Shown: positions 1 to 11,071 of the stretch, piece after piece | Numbering within the stretch: the stretch's first letter is position 1 | Layout: each line of letters opens with the position of its first letter | NCBI GenBank assembly: GCA_027625915.1 | Contig: JANTQA010000026.1 | Coordinates: 992,001-1,056,000 of the forward strand | Source of the DNA: Anaeramoeba flamelloides | Taxonomy: Eukaryota; Metamonada; Anaeramoebidae | Direction of reading: 5' to 3' | Length of the DNA: 64,000 nucleotides | The notes under the pieces: generated by a model | What the model saw: only the letters and a program-made list of their open reading frames with translations | Told to the model about the DNA's origin: nothing | Databases searched by the model: none | Translations under genes and position numbers: made by a program

Positions 1-14
1 TTCATAAAGGAAGT

Positions 15-160
15 TCAAGTAAAAATTTCCAAACATTTATTGCAATTTATCAGTAATCGTGTTGAACTTTTTTTCCCCTTTTCATCTTTCTCACAATAGT
101 CAAATCTTTTTTGCCTTCATTCCAATTCGACTGATCTTTGAAAATCACTTTTATTTGACA
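15..160 (-). other. Coding-like open stretch at window edge, possibly a 3' exon of the RCC1 gene
   Basis: On the minus strand an open frame from about 160 to a TGA at 17-15 reads KVIFKDQSNWNEGKKDLT and continues with a basic stretch. Its mixed codon use looks more like coding sequence than the A/T filler around it. The SNWNEGKK part resembles loop sequence between RCC1 blades, so it may be a further exon of the RCC1 gene just upstream on this strand. I could not find a convincing splice junction linking the two: the candidate introns would be only about 27-32 nt, far shorter than the others here. Confidence 0.25.
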
Positions 161-261
161 ACAATAGTAATTCTTTTTTGTGATATGTTGTTTGATTAAA
201 AAACTAATTTTTTTTTAATTTTTTCAAATACCAACCATCTTTTTTTTCTGACATTTGTGGA

Positions 262-1091
262 TTAAAACAAAAACTTAATGAACCGTTCATCTAACCTTAC
301 AAATTTTCCATTTTCTGTATTAACCTTTTATAAATTGTTTTTAAAAGTTCTCTTATCAAGAGCAAAATACGATCATTTTGATGTCAAATGATGAATTGTT
401 TGATATTAAAGCAGAAATAATAAAAAAAAGGAAAGAAAAAGAAAAAACAATTGCAAACTTTACCTTTGGTATTATGACCAAAAGCATATAACTCGCCATC
501 AGTTTTAAGAATAAAAGAATGTATTCCATGACCACTAAAAACTTTCAGAACATTCTCATGTAATTTGAGAATTTGTGACTGTCTCAATTCCTTGCTGGGT
601 AATCCTAATTCACCTTTGGAGTTTTTCCCACAGCCATACAAAATGTGGTTTTGGGTATTTAAAAAAAATGAAGAATAACCTGACGCATAAATCTTGTCAA
701 TATGTATATCATTTAAACCCGGAATCAAAGTGAAGTCAAGTTGTCTTTGAGTCCCACCTAATTCACCATGATTAGTGATACCCCACCCGTAGGCTTTTGG
801 TTTTTCTTCATTTGATAATGCTAAAAAATGGTAGTGACCAGAAGCGATGCTTTTTATGCGTGGAATATTTGCAATTGGTTTTAATTTCGGCTGGAAAGTG
901 GAGGGTTTTGTTTGATATATTCTCCCTTCTTCACTTAAAAAAAGGATGTTGTTTTTGTAATCAGCAACTACATCACGAATGTTAATTACTTCTTCAGGAA
1001 AAATCGTTAGGAGTTGTAATTTTTGTTGGTTGGTGCTATTGCCTCGTGTCCAATGTCCAGTATTGCTCCCAATTCCTTTAATGTTCGACAT
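262..1091 (-). CDS. RCC1-repeat protein, two exons, 3' end tentative
   Basis: The start ATG is at 1091. Exon 1 (1091-464) encodes about 209 residues with RCC1 beta-propeller signatures: AYGWGITNHGELGG near residue 100, LYGCGKNSKGELGLP near 152 and LYAFGHNTKG near 200. Each has the G-x-N/G-x-x-GeLG turn, and HFLAL and HSFILK strands sit between them. The frame then enters a T/C-rich tract, and GTAAAG at 463 looks like a donor. An acceptor ending TACAG at 315 would add about 17 residues to a TAA at 264-262, giving roughly 226 residues. That is only about four blades against the usual seven, so the gene is either short or continues through exons I could not resolve, perhaps including 160-15. RCC1 proteins act as GEFs or interaction scaffolds; no partner can be named here. 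Confidence 0.72.
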
Positions 1092-1174
1092 TTTGAGAAT
1101 AGAGGCAAGAATCTAATTGAAAAAAACAAAAAAAATGAATTGCAGTTATCAAAATAATGCGTACACAACGACTA

Positions 1175-1593
1175 TAATCCGTGTTTCAAAATATTATCCG
1201 TGCTTTTTTTCTTCTTATTGTACCAATGTAACATCCAAAATACTACCAAATAGTATACCAAAAGTTCAAATCAATTTTGAAGGTAAATGTCTGCTTATTT
1301 TCAGTGAAATTTAAATTATGAATGCAAATAGTTGAAAATTTTCCATAATATTCTCAATTTTTTTAGAATTTTTTGTTTTTTTAATGATAAAAATTTTCTT
1401 AAAAATTTAACTCTTTTTTTTGAGAGAAATTTTTCAATTTGATCCTTCTTTTTTAGAATTTTTTTTTAAATAATAGAACTTTAAGAAACCAATACAATAT
1501 TTTTTTAAGGGTTTATTATTGGCTTCTTTGATTGGTTAATGTATATGTCAACTATAACAAAAAAACACGCTTTTTATTTTGAAACACGGATTA
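1175..1593. mobile_element. Element R1, TA-flanked inverted-repeat element
   Basis: The ends are inverted repeats of about 21 bp: TAATCCGTGTTTCAAAATA at the left, and its near reverse complement ending CGGATTA at the right. Both are flanked by TA, as in Tc1/mariner-type insertions. The interior is A/T filler with no transposase. A right-end fragment recurs near 49800-49888 and a diverged longer copy near 54150-54510, so this is a family. The short open frame at 1117-1314 overlaps the left end and is not a gene. Confidence 0.6.
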
Positions 1594-1721
1594 TATTTTT
1601 TTGCACACTTCGTTTTGACTACAGTAGTTCTGGTGAGTAAAAAAGAAAAAATTGTTTTCACTTTTTTTGGTTTTTCCTACTTTTTTTTTGTTTATTTTTT
1701 CAATTTTCGAAAGTACTTTTT

Positions 1722-1934
1722 TCAAAACTTTCCTTCATAAAAGTTTAATCTGTGTTTCCAATTCAAAAGGGTGTTTTTTATTAAAGAAGAACTATATATT
1801 AATTGATCAACTTTATAGACAATAAAACCAATAAGTGAATCTTGTATTGGTTTCTTAAATATCAGTAAGGAAAAAAGGAATCCTAAAAATGAAGAGACAA
1901 AAATGAAAAGTGTTCTCAAAAAATAGAGCCACAT
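1722..1934 (-). CDS. Possible small membrane protein, unknown
   Basis: A 70-residue minus-strand frame begins MWLYFLRTLFIFVSSFLGFL and has one strong hydrophobic segment at residues 2-26. A more polar tail follows (KKPIQDSLIGFIVYKVDQLIY). Codon use is mixed and less A/T-driven than neighbouring random frames, which is the main reason to list it. No family was recognised and no splice partner found. It lies about 630 bases upstream of the RCC1 gene on the same strand. It could be a single exon, a relic or chance. Confidence 0.28.
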   Translation of the reverse strand: MWLYFLRTLFIFVSSFLGFLFSLLIFKKPIQDSLIGFIVYKVDQLIYSSSLIKNTLLNWKHRLNFYEGKF

Positions 1935-2589
1935 TTTTTAAGAAGATTTTGTAAAAAAAGTATGAATAAAAAAAATATTCATATTTTCGAATATTTGAAA
2001 AAATTATGAAAAAGGTTTAACTAATTCCATTCCTAATTTAAAATTTACTGAAAATATCAAGGTGTTTACCTTCAAAATTAATTTGGTCTTAGGTATAACA
2101 TTTGATGGTGAATTTGATTTTACATTGGGTTAAGGAACAAAAAAAATCATGGATTTTATTTTTAAACATATATTATAATAGTTGGGCACTTTTATTTTGT
2201 CACTCTAATTCCAAATAACAAAATCCAAAAACTTATGTTTAAATGATTTTACATTAAAAATTTCTCAAATATATTTCAAAAAAAAAATTCACTTTTACAA
2301 TTTGTGAAAAAAAAAGTTATATCATTCAAATAAAGAAAATTTAAATAGAGTAACCAATAATATGTTAAGGAATATGTTTTTATGAAAAGAAAGTAAAGTT
2401 CTATTTAGATTGTCATTTACAGTTCAACAAGAATAATAATAATTGTGAAATTTTTTAAAAGTAAAAAATGAAAAGAAAAAAAAACATGAAGGGTCTAGTA
2501 AACTTAAAAAAACCTTCAAGCAAATTCAAAAAAAAGTTTTACCAAACCTTGAAATTTCAAAACAAAGTAAAAAGTTGATTACCATAAAA

Positions 2590-2750
2590 GTAAACTCACT
2601 TTTAATGCTATTTTCAGAAATGAATTATTGTTTTTAAAAAATTTGATCCATTTTTCTCATTTTTGAAACATGAAAAATTCAAAATATTTCTGAATTATTT
2701 CAAAAAAAAATATTTTCTTTGAAAGAAAAAATAAGAAGTCTTGATATCTG
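2590..2750 (+). repeat. Fragment of the dispersed LINE-like repeat L
   Basis: The stretch with TTTTCAGAAATGAATTATTG followed by a GATCCATTTTTCTCATTTTTG block matches the minus strand of 35015-35110. It also matches, more weakly, the minus strand near 49050-49110. At the last site the similarity lies upstream of a LINE reverse-transcriptase relic, so this is probably a short piece of the same LINE family. It is too short and decayed to translate usefully. Confidence 0.4.
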
Positions 2751-3717
2751 TAAAGGGTAGCTACAAAAATACAATTTAAAAATTAAACCACAAAGTTGTA
2801 AAATAGCCTAGTATAAAAAATCAACTTAATTTCGAAAAAAATTACAATAATTATTTTAATCTCGAAAAAAATATAATTTTTTGATACAAAGAACAGTTCA
2901 AATCAATTTTTTCCTTTTTAAGGAATTAAAAAAATCTGTGAAAAAGAACCAAACAATCAAATTAAAAATTCTCCAGAAATAGCTATTTAAAAGCAGGAAA
3001 ATTCAACGTATAATCTTAAGAAATAATTTTTCATTTGATTATTTATAATCAATAATTTGTCACCCAATCTTAATCTTTTCAGTGGATTATTAACAGCACA
3101 AAGATTAAAAGTATCAATAGACTTTATACTTATTTTTCATTTTTTGAAAGATTATCAAAACAAATAAAAAGAATTCAAATAAATAAATATAATAATAAAA
3201 ATAATAATAATATATTCTCAGATAGCTAATTTTAATATCACAGTTCCTTGTTTATACTATTAATATACGAAAAGAAATATTACCTAAACTCTTAAATTAC
3301 ACGAAAATAAATAAATAATTGGTAATAAAAAAGAAGATCAATTATATTAGATCTTCAAGAATCAATATTTAATTTATTTTTATGGTAAGATTTAAATAAG
3401 ATTAGATGTTGAAGGTTATTTGTTAATACAGACTCCCATAAATTATTCAAAGTGAGATTTCATTAAAAATAAAAATTTTTTATAAATTTTTCTTTTTCTA
3501 ATTTGATCTCAAAATTCAATAAAAATGAACTAAATTTTTTGAGTGAAAATTTCATCGGGACAAATGAATTCTCTCAAAAATGATAACTTGTCTCTCTAAA
3601 GTTGAGAATAAAGTTTACATATCGGGTTTAATTGTATCCTTGTGTATATAATTACTCAATAACATTTGATAAAAAAATACATAAGAGTTACTATTTCCTT
3701 AAGTAATTTCAACATTA

Positions 3718-4110
3718 GTATTCAATATAGAATGTTGCAAAAAATAGAGATTTTTTACAATTTTCGAGAGAAATAAACAGATCTATGCAATTACCCACAA
3801 TTAAGTAATAGTAAAGGAACCCCCCCTTTTTGATTTTTGAGCTCAAAGGGATTCTTTAATCTAAAATCCTTGGGTAAAGTACCTATCCTTTGTTGGAAAA
3901 ATGATTTTTTTTTTAAAAATTGAAAGATTGGTATTTGACAAACGATTTTTAGATTAAAATTATTATCAGTCTATTAATAAAATTGGATATAATATTTACT
4001 ATTACGAAATTTTGTGTAATTGCATGGAACTCTTTATTTATCTCGAAAATTGTAAAAAATAAAGATTTTTTACAAAATTCATATTTACTCTTGGCAATTC
4101 TAGATGAAAT
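3718..4110. mobile_element. Element E1, old copy of an inverted-repeat element
   Basis: This stretch aligns with E2 at 53313-53666. Shared landmarks are GAATGTTG-AAAAAATAGAG at the left, the GATTGGTATTTGACAAAC block in the middle, TATAATATTTACTATTAC, and a right end again carrying TTTTTTACA. The terminal repeats are more eroded here than in E2, so this copy is older. The 75-residue frame at 3949-4176 is only the element read on the minus strand. Confidence 0.5.
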
Positions 4111-4370
4111 AAAATAGTTTGAAGTGTGTTTCGTTGTTTTATTATCAATTGAACTAAAATTGCCATTTTTTATCAACTTTTTATAGAAATCGGATTTCGA
4201 AGTTTCCCGATCTCAAAAATACTAAATTTTTCAAAAAATTAACAAATCCATCAAATAAAGTTAAAAATTTCATACTGAGAAAATATCATAAAAACTCTTT
4301 TTATCTAAAATTCCTGATAAGTAATAGACCATTTTTTTTCGTTTTATTTCTTAATCTTTCTTTTCATTAA

Positions 4371-4793
4371 AGGATTATCTAAAATAAAGCTACCTCCATG
4401 GTCTTATGAATTAAAACATCAGTGAATTAGACTCTTTATTTCTTTCGATATAGAAGAACTATAAAATTTCAAAAATTTAGGATAAGGTAATTATGCCCGA
4501 TTATCTACTTAATTGGAAGACGGTAGTAAAAATCCCCAACCCAACCATGATTCTTCAAAGTCCATTTTTTCAGAGGTTTTTATTGGAAAGGAGATAATAC
4601 TTCAATTAGAAGAAAAATGGTTGGGTTTCTTTTTTTACAACCGTCTTCCAATTAAGTAGATAATCGGGCATAATTACCTTTTCCTAAATTTTTGAAATTT
4701 TATAGTTCTTCTATATCGAAAGAAATAAAGAGTTTAATTTCACTGACATTTTAATTCTTAAGACTCCCTTGGTGACTTTTTTTTAGATAGTCC
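4371..4793. mobile_element. Element P, long foldback element at TTAA
   Basis: Two arms of about 160 bp are inverted copies around a loop of about 90 bp (4529-4620). The inner arm includes TAATTATGCCCGATTATCTA and CTTAATTGGAAGACGGT, which recur exactly in reverse at 4640-4680. The outer ends are AGGATTATCTAAAA and TTTTAGATAGTCC, each flanked by TTAA, the target site of piggyBac-type transposons. Inner arm identity is high, which suggests a fairly recent insertion or arm homogenisation. There is no coding content. Confidence 0.7.
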
Positions 4794-4797
4794 TTAA

Positions 4798-5183
4798 AAT
4801 ACTTTTTACTCTTTAGGATTTTGTTGAACTTTTTTTCCTGTTTCACTTTTTTGAACAACTCTCATTTGTTTTAATGTTAAAAAAAAGTTCTGTCTTAATG
4901 CTAGAATGAATTCTTTTAATAACTTTCCAAAGAAAACTTTAAAGAAAAACATACACAAATATTTTAAAAGTAATTACCAAAACTCTTCTTTTCTTTTAGT
5001 AAATCTTGAATTACTTTTTCATTATTGGAAGAACCAACTTAACAACCCACATAAATTGAAAAGTTCCAAATCCCTTCTGTTAATCTTCAAGATTCTTTGT
5101 GGATTTTCAGATTGACAATATTCAAGATTTCATTTTTGTGTCATTTTTCAAACAATAACTTTTTCTCTTAAATCTTCAAAAAA
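4798..5183. other. Leader region of the four-helix protein gene
   Basis: This A/T-rich stretch holds no recognisable gene. A 69-residue frame at 4906-5115 lacks any domain and is probably chance. It should contain the promoter and leader of the gene starting at 5184, but no specific motif can be supported. Confidence 0.4.
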
Positions 5184-5612
5184 ATGGTAACAAACACAGT
5201 CAAAGGCCGAAAATTAATAATTTCAATAGTTTTACACATATTCAACATAATTTTTTGGATTGTTTCACTTGCAGGTCTTCACAAATATCTTGTTGCCTAT
5301 GTTGACAACGATTCCCTGCTCACATTTGCTGTCGTTATGAGTGGGCTTTTTTCTTTTCTTGTTCTTGTTTTAGCCTATTTAAAAAAGCAAACACCTAACG
5401 TTTGTAAATTGTTAGATTTCTGCTTAATTGCCCTGTTATGTTTACTTATGATCACAATCAACATGGCCTATTATCCTTGTATGCAAGACAAACAATCCTT
5501 AAGTTGCCTCAAGGGATCTTCAACACTTGCAGCAGGTGGTATTTTACAATTGATCGTACTGTGGTCGTTGCTTATTAACAGTGTTTATGGAGACGGTGAT
5601 CCAGAATTTTAA
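5184..5612 (+). CDS. Four-helix membrane protein, unknown (MARVEL-like layout)
   Basis: An uninterrupted 142-residue frame. Four hydrophobic segments lie at about residues 10-32, 45-66, 73-96 and 114-133. Both termini are short and polar, and the C-terminus (YGDGDPEF) is acidic. The loop between helices 3 and 4 carries Cys99 and Cys108, which could form a disulphide. This four-helix plan with a cysteine-bearing second loop resembles MARVEL or tetraspan-like vesicle proteins, but no family motif is decisive, so the function is left open. Codon use is clearly richer in G+C than the flanks. The start is the first ATG of the frame, preceded by an A-rich leader (CTTCAAAAAAATGG). A T-rich tract follows the stop. 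Confidence 0.8.
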   Translation: MVTNTVKGRKLIISIVLHIFNIIFWIVSLAGLHKYLVAYVDNDSLLTFAVVMSGLFSFLVLVLAYLKKQTPNVCKLLDFCLIALLCLLMITINMAYYPCMQDKQSLSCLKGSSTLAAGGILQLIVLWSLLINSVYGDGDPEF

Positions 5613-6433
5613 AAAAAGTTCTTTAATTCCTTTTTTTTTTTACTTCTTTCTATCTTCTTTTTCTTACTTTCCCTCTCACACAAGACTGTTATTTATTTTT
5701 GAAAATTAAATTGTTTTTTTTTTTTTTGTTTTTGAATTTTTTTCGGATTTAACCAAAACAAGAAAAAAAATAAAATCAAAAAAAAATTTACTTTTTACTC
5801 AAACTAGAATACCAACAATAACAAAACTAAAAAAAATCTCCAATCCGAAGAAAAATTATTATACTTTTTCTTTTTTTCATTTATTTTTTTTTCTTCTTTT
5901 TCTTTTTTGATTTTTGTTTTTTTCATTGATTTTTTTTTTCATCCATCTCTTGAGTCAACAATCAAAAACACTCAAACAAACTCCAAACTCTTTTTGATTT
6001 TCAAGTGGAATAAGTTTATTCACCAATACTTTAAAAATGACCTTGGAAACAAATTCCTCAAAATTATTTCATAATTTTTTTTAAATGCAAAAAAACAAAT
6101 GTTTTTATCCAACCACAATCCGTGTCTTCGTGATCGATTTCCCTACTCACACTATTACTAATTTTTTCAAAAAGTTATCAGAAAACACACCACTTTATAA
6201 TTTTAATTAAAAATCGGGCTTATTAAACTTTATGGTTCATTAGAATAACTAATTATTTGAAGAAACGTTTTGGCCAATTTGAATCTTTCTGGCTATTATA
6301 AAAATTGAACGGGAATGGAACTAAAACAAAAGCTCTCTATTTAGAGAACGAATCCAATTCTTGGGAGAAATAACCAGATTCTCTCTCTTATTTGGTTCAA
6401 CGATATCTCGAATTCAAATTATGGATTCGACAA

Positions 6434-6482
6434 GTGTCCTCGAGTGTCGTAGAGTGTCGTCAAGTGCCGTAGAGTGCCTAGG
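6434..6482. repeat. 10-bp tandem repeat, five units, G+C-rich
   Basis: Five consecutive units read GTGTCCTCGA, GTGTCGTAGA, GTGTCGTCAA, GTGCCGTAGA and GTGCCTAGG. The block is markedly richer in G+C than its surroundings. Shorter runs of the same unit occur near 45894-45910, 46003-46030 and 46066-46085, each next to J-type repeat sequence. Confidence 0.75.
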
Positions 6483-6700
6483 TTTTCTTGAGGTTTTCTG
6501 TTTTATTTGTAAAATCTATCAATTTTCCAAATAAATAGTAAACTCAAGAAAAGCTAAACAAAAATCTATTGATTTTCCAAATAAACAGAAAACTCAAGAA
6601 AAGCTAACGGCCGTTTTTTTTTACTTTCGGAAATAAACCGAAAATTTCAAAAATTTTCTTTTTATTACAAAAATTAAAAAAAACCTAACGGCAAACAAGT
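6474..6700. repeat. J1 dispersed repeat
   Basis: The repeat starts with CCTAGGTTTTCTTGAGGTTT. It contains alternating inverted units built from AACTCAAGAAAAGCTAA, CAAATAAACAGAAAACTC and AAATAAACCGAAAAT. The same units recur, shuffled and inverted, at 43450-43625 and 45895-46460. It looks like a satellite-like or foldback-derived family with no coding content. Confidence 0.6.
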
Positions 6701-6744
6701 GAACTTTTAGTAGTCCCTCTTTAATGAAAAAAAAAAAACAAATA

Positions 6745-7996
6745 GAGGTTTTGATGATATCTATGCTTAATACACGATAAAGTTACAAAAATCACGATAA
6801 TTTATGACAAATCGCGATTTTTTATAACATCACGATATTCAATATTTGAATGATAATATAACAAATCACGATATTCTAAAAATCGTGATAATTCTATAAA
6901 ATCGTGATTTGAAAAAGTAATTGCGATAGAATAGTTGATGTGTTTTTGGGCTAATTGAGCAATATTTTTACAAGGAAATATTTTTTGATTAAAAAATAGA
7001 TTAGGTGAAATAAAAGTCATTCTTTGAAACAATAACAAAAAAGATACTTGATTCAATCAAGGATAAGATCAAAGAGTTTTATTGTGCTTTCGTTTTGTTT
7101 GGTTGACAAACTTATCGATCCTTTTGCATCAACAACAATAATAAATAAAGAGAAATAAATATTTTCTTAGTCAAAAGTGGTGTTTTAAATTGCTTGAATA
7201 AAATTAGCTTCTAAAAGAACCAACCCTTAACGAATTCTTTAAAAGAATGTATTCTGGGGTGAATACATTTTCAATATTCTAGAAAAGCTAAAAGGGGTTG
7301 GATAACTTTTGAAAAGCTTTAACAACCGAGCCAGATGATCACCAATTATTATGATTTTTTGTACAATTGTTATCTTCTTCTTCTTATTCTTCTTCTTTGA
7401 GTATCTTTGTATTCGACAGAAAACACAACTAGAGCTTAGAGGTTTTTGTTTGATATGCAACAATAAGAAGGAAAATTACTCATTATTTTTTTTGGTTATT
7501 TAAAATTGTGAAGGTAACAACTCCATTTAAAAAAAAAAACATCTATCTTATATACAAGTGTATTGTTGAAATGGGTAATTATTAGTTTGACCTAAAATTT
7601 GTTTGAAATTTTATATTTCGAAAAAAAAAAATAAAAGAATAAAATTTTAATTTTCCACTACAAACCAAACTCATTCCCTTTATAAAAGTTTTGTGTCTTT
7701 CAAAACTTTCAAACACTTGAGGACAGTTCACAACACTTACAAACACTTTCAAACATTTATTAAAGGTGAAGAGGTGTTCTAAAAACTCTCAATACTTTGT
7801 AAAAGTCAAGATTTTTTTTAAATTGATTTCAAAAAAATAATTTTTCATTTTTTCGCTATAATTATTTTATCACAATTTTATTGAATAAAACGTTTTTATG
7901 ATTTTTCGTGATAAAGTTGGACTAATCACAATTTTTTTAATCCTTTCACGATTTTATTGTTAATATCATGATAATATATGTTAACATCAAAACCTC
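6745..7996. mobile_element. Element N, 1.25 kb, TA-flanked with iterated sub-terminal motifs
   Basis: The termini are GAGGTTTTGATG and CATCAAAACCTC, flanked by TA on both sides. Inside each end there is a cluster of short ATCACGAT/ATCGTGAT-type motifs in both orientations: about seven or eight between 6770 and 6925, and about five decayed ones between 7850 and 7970. Such sub-terminal arrays are typical transposase-binding sites. The minus-strand frames at 6802-7056 and 7239-7463 lie inside but match no transposase that I recognise. Confidence 0.6.
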
Positions 7997-8035
7997 TAAG
8001 GTTTTTCCTTTTATTTTTAAATTTTTTATTTTTAA

Positions 8036-9400
8036 GGGCTTAGCGTCTACCAAGTAGATGTCTAAAATTAAAGTATGTTATTATTGAATGTAAACCACAT
8101 TAGTACTCCATGATCAAATGTCTCTAAAAATTCGATGAGTAAAATAGTACTATTTGCCAATTTATCAATTAACTATGATCTTTGTAATAGTAAAAAACAA
8201 AAGAATTTCAGAAAAAAATACGACTTTCGAGATAAATTTCAAGCTTGAGTCATTACTATTAAAGGATTCAAAGATGTAAAATATTTTTCTTAAATTTGTC
8301 TCAAAATGTAGATTAGTTGTTCAAAAATTGATATATTTTTAAAAATTAAATAATTAACTCAGGGGAATATTTTTTACAAGTTATTTGAGAATATAGGAAA
8401 TATCTTGATGTGAACACTTGTCTTTATAAAAAAGGAAACAAAACGAATCAGTTCTATGGGTTTTTATGTTGATAATTATTGAGGAAATCCTGGAATTGAA
8501 AATAAAAAAATATAATAAATAGTTACTTTTGAAGGTTATAAATGGGAATAATTTTAAATACGAGAATACTCAAATATTTTTCAAAAAAAGGGGCACACCT
8601 CTCAAATCAACAATTTTATAAAACATGATTATTAATAAGATAATTACTTATTGATGATTTTCATTTTAATTATTGATTTTTTCATTTTTTGTTTTTTTTT
8701 TATTGTTCGAGATTGAGCAGTTGGAAATGGAAAAAACAAAAAACAAGATAAGAAGAAACCAATTTTGAAATAATCTACCAATATAACAAGGAAAAAAGTT
8801 TAAGTAAGATTTTGAATAGGCTAGATATATGAATTAAGAAAGGTCATTATTGTATTGATTTCTGGAAAAAGAAAAAAGAAAATAAAGTAAAAAACGATTA
8901 CAACAAAGTATTCAGATTACTTGTAGCTTTATATTAAAAATGAGACTTTAAAGAACAAAAGTTTGACCATGTAAAGAGTAATCAATAAAATGTAAATTTT
9001 TTTTTCACAATTAGTCTTGTTCAACGTTTTTATTGGGTTTATATTTTTTTTTCTCTACAATTTACAAAACAAGATTTCTCATTTCAAATAAAATTGCATA
9101 TAAATGTTTAAAATATTTAATTTTAATTTTTATTGAATTGTTTTAATGAGTTTTAAATATTCAGTTGGGTACTTTTTTCCGTTTTAAAGAGTTTCTGAGA
9201 TTTTAGAATGATACTACAATTAATTTGATTCAATTATGACTAATTTTTGAAATTTTATGTTACCTTTTATTTGAAAAATGTTTATTATTTTGGGTCTATT
9301 TTTTCGATTTGGAAAAGGAATTTAAAAAATCAAATTTAAAAAATTTTTTTTTATTTATTTTTTACTTGATTGGAAAAAAGGATTAATTTTTGAAATTTTT
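8036..9400. mobile_element. Element A1, piggyBac-like MITE carrying B1, right end lost
   Basis: The left end GGGCTTAGCGTCTACC follows TTAA at 8032-8035. It matches A3 at 52208 (GGGATTCGCGTCTACC) and A2 at 15777, and similarity continues through AAAGTATGTT(A/G)TTATTG and CTCTAAAAA landmarks. B1 is inserted at about 8569-9282. Homology resumes after it with GATTTGGAAAAGGAATT, which is intact near 52755. The right terminal repeat is no longer recognisable, so the end near 9400 is approximate. Confidence 0.65.
8569..9282 (+). mobile_element. Element B1 inserted in A1
   Basis: A Tc1/mariner-type non-autonomous element of about 714 bp flanked by TA. The left end carries TTTTTCAAAAAAAGGGGCAC and the right end CCTTTTATTTGAAAAATG. 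It matches B2 and B3 over its length but is the most decayed of the three, and the short frame conserved between B2 and B3 is broken here. Confidence 0.7.
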
Positions 9401-11069
9401 TTAAAAAAAGGGGGATTATAAAAAATTACCTAATATATATTTAACTATATTTCACTTAAATAGGAACAGAGAAAAATGAAAAAGCCACTTTAATTTTAAG
9501 AAACAACCAACATAAATTGTTCAAAAATAAGAAAAATAATAAATTTCATATTAGAGTAAATAATCATCAAAGAAATATGTCAATAAACTATAAATTTCCA
9601 AAAAAAAAAAAAAAATTAAAAAATTTTTGCGACATTTTCATTGGAACATCTTGTGCAAAATTACCCAATTTCTTTCGGAAATTAAAATTATTGATAAAAA
9701 TATTTTTTAATTGTAAGTCTATTGATTTTATAGGAAATTATAAATCCTCAATTTTCTTAATGGTAATTTGTGTTTCAAACATTTTTTTTTCAAATTGTTT
9801 TTTAAAAAAAAACAAAAAAAAAAAAAAAAAAAAAAAATTAAAAAAATCAAAAATCAAAAAAAAATTGAATAAATTTAGAAAAAAATGATCTAATCTAAAT
9901 ATTGAAAATTTTTTTTTTAGGGAATATTGAATAAAATTCAGATAATTTATTTTATAACTTCAATACCCCCCTTGACTGAAAAAGAGTCTGAATAGATTAA
10001 TAAATTAAAGATAAACATATAATATTTTTTTTTTTTTTTTTCTTTCATTATTTCAAGGTAAGTAATCATTCTATTAAACCTGTAAACATAAAATATATAA
10101 TCTAATGAAAGTTATCCAACTAAAAATATTATTATTTTAATTATTATTATTATTATTATTATGTTTCACAAAATCTCTAATTTGACAAAAACATCGATTT
10201 ATGTTCTTGTAATTATTTCAGGTTTGTGTGTTTAATAAAGATACTTGGAAAATGATTTTAATAATTATAAAAATATTTTTTTTTGTTTACATTTTTATAA
10301 TTATCAGAATAATTGGAAAATATTCGAGAATATATTCCCAACTAAAATAAGAATTAATAGTTGTTTGAATTAACCGTGGGGGGGTAAAACACAGTTTTTC
10401 ATTGTATAAATTAACAGAAACCACAAAAACCACCGAAATCACAGAAATCACAGAAATCACAGAAACTAAAAAAAAAAAAGAACCTAACCAATTAAAAGAA
10501 AGAACCAATTAACTTCAAATAATAATCCATTATATTATTTTGAATCAAACCAACAAAGACAATTCAAGTCTACTTTCATATTGAAATCGTTAAAGTGATT
10601 CTGAAAAACTCAAAAATAAGTCTATTGTTAACAACAAATTTTTAATAATTGATCAAATCAAAGAAAAACCCATACTAAAATATAGTATTTAAAAAACTGT
10701 TATTGTGTTGAATACTTCATTTTGTATTTATTTATTTATTTATTCTTTTTATAATTAATCTTGTTTTGAATTTCCAGGTTCGATTAATGTTCCTAATTAA
10801 AAACTGTTTTTCACTTTTTTTCCAGAACAGTAATGTATTATTAAAAAGAAAAGAATCCAATCTCAAAATGTTGAAGTTTTCACCACTTATAATTCTAAAA
10901 TATTCAAAAAAAATTATTTATTTATTTATTTTATTCAAAAGAACATAAGAATTCAATAATTGTTTTGATTAATTAAAAAATAAATGGAATTATTCTATAG
11001 GTATTTTAAACACCTATTTTCTCTAATCTTTAGAATTAATTTTGAATTTTACAGAAAATAAAAATAATG
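9401..11069. other. Gene-free A/T-rich stretch with microsatellites
   Basis: No gene is visible. The 123-residue frame at 9517-9888 is lysine-rich A-tract sequence. A TTA/TAT run lies at 10139-10162 and a 9-bp repeat at 10432-10467. Confidence 0.6.
10432..10467. repeat. 9-bp microsatellite (ACAGAAATC)n
   Basis: About four units of ACAGAAATC, with edge variants ACCGAAATC and ACAGAAACT. Read on the minus strand it gives a spurious VISVISVIS stretch in a short open frame. Confidence 0.8.
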
Positions 11070-11071
11070 TA

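Larger units (their letters stand above)
1935..4366. other. Gene-free A/T-rich stretch with decayed repeats
   Basis: No gene is visible in these 2.4 kb. Two repeat relics are listed separately: a LINE-related fragment near 2590-2750 and an old E-family copy near 3718-4110. The rest is A/T filler with homopolymer runs. Confidence 0.6.
5613..6743. other. Gene-free stretch with T-tracts and J1 repeat
   Basis: No gene is visible. The first 400 bases are T-rich low complexity. The last part holds a 10-bp tandem repeat and the J1 repeat, listed separately. Confidence 0.6.

Noticed and set aside
4371-4793. Long hairpin P as a possible structured RNA
   Set aside because: TTAA-flanked ends and the foldback plan fit a transposon better, and no transcript signal is visible.
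6745-7000. Possible CRISPR-like array of ATCACGAT motifs
   Set aside because: Motifs are 8-9 bp, unevenly spaced and in both orientations inside a transposon end, so not a CRISPR array.
9517-9888. 123-residue plus-strand frame
   Set aside because: Lysine/asparagine runs from A-tracts, no domain, and codon use identical to surrounding non-coding DNA.
10287-10508. 73-residue minus-strand frame with VISVISVIS
   Set aside because: The pattern is a 9-bp microsatellite read in frame.
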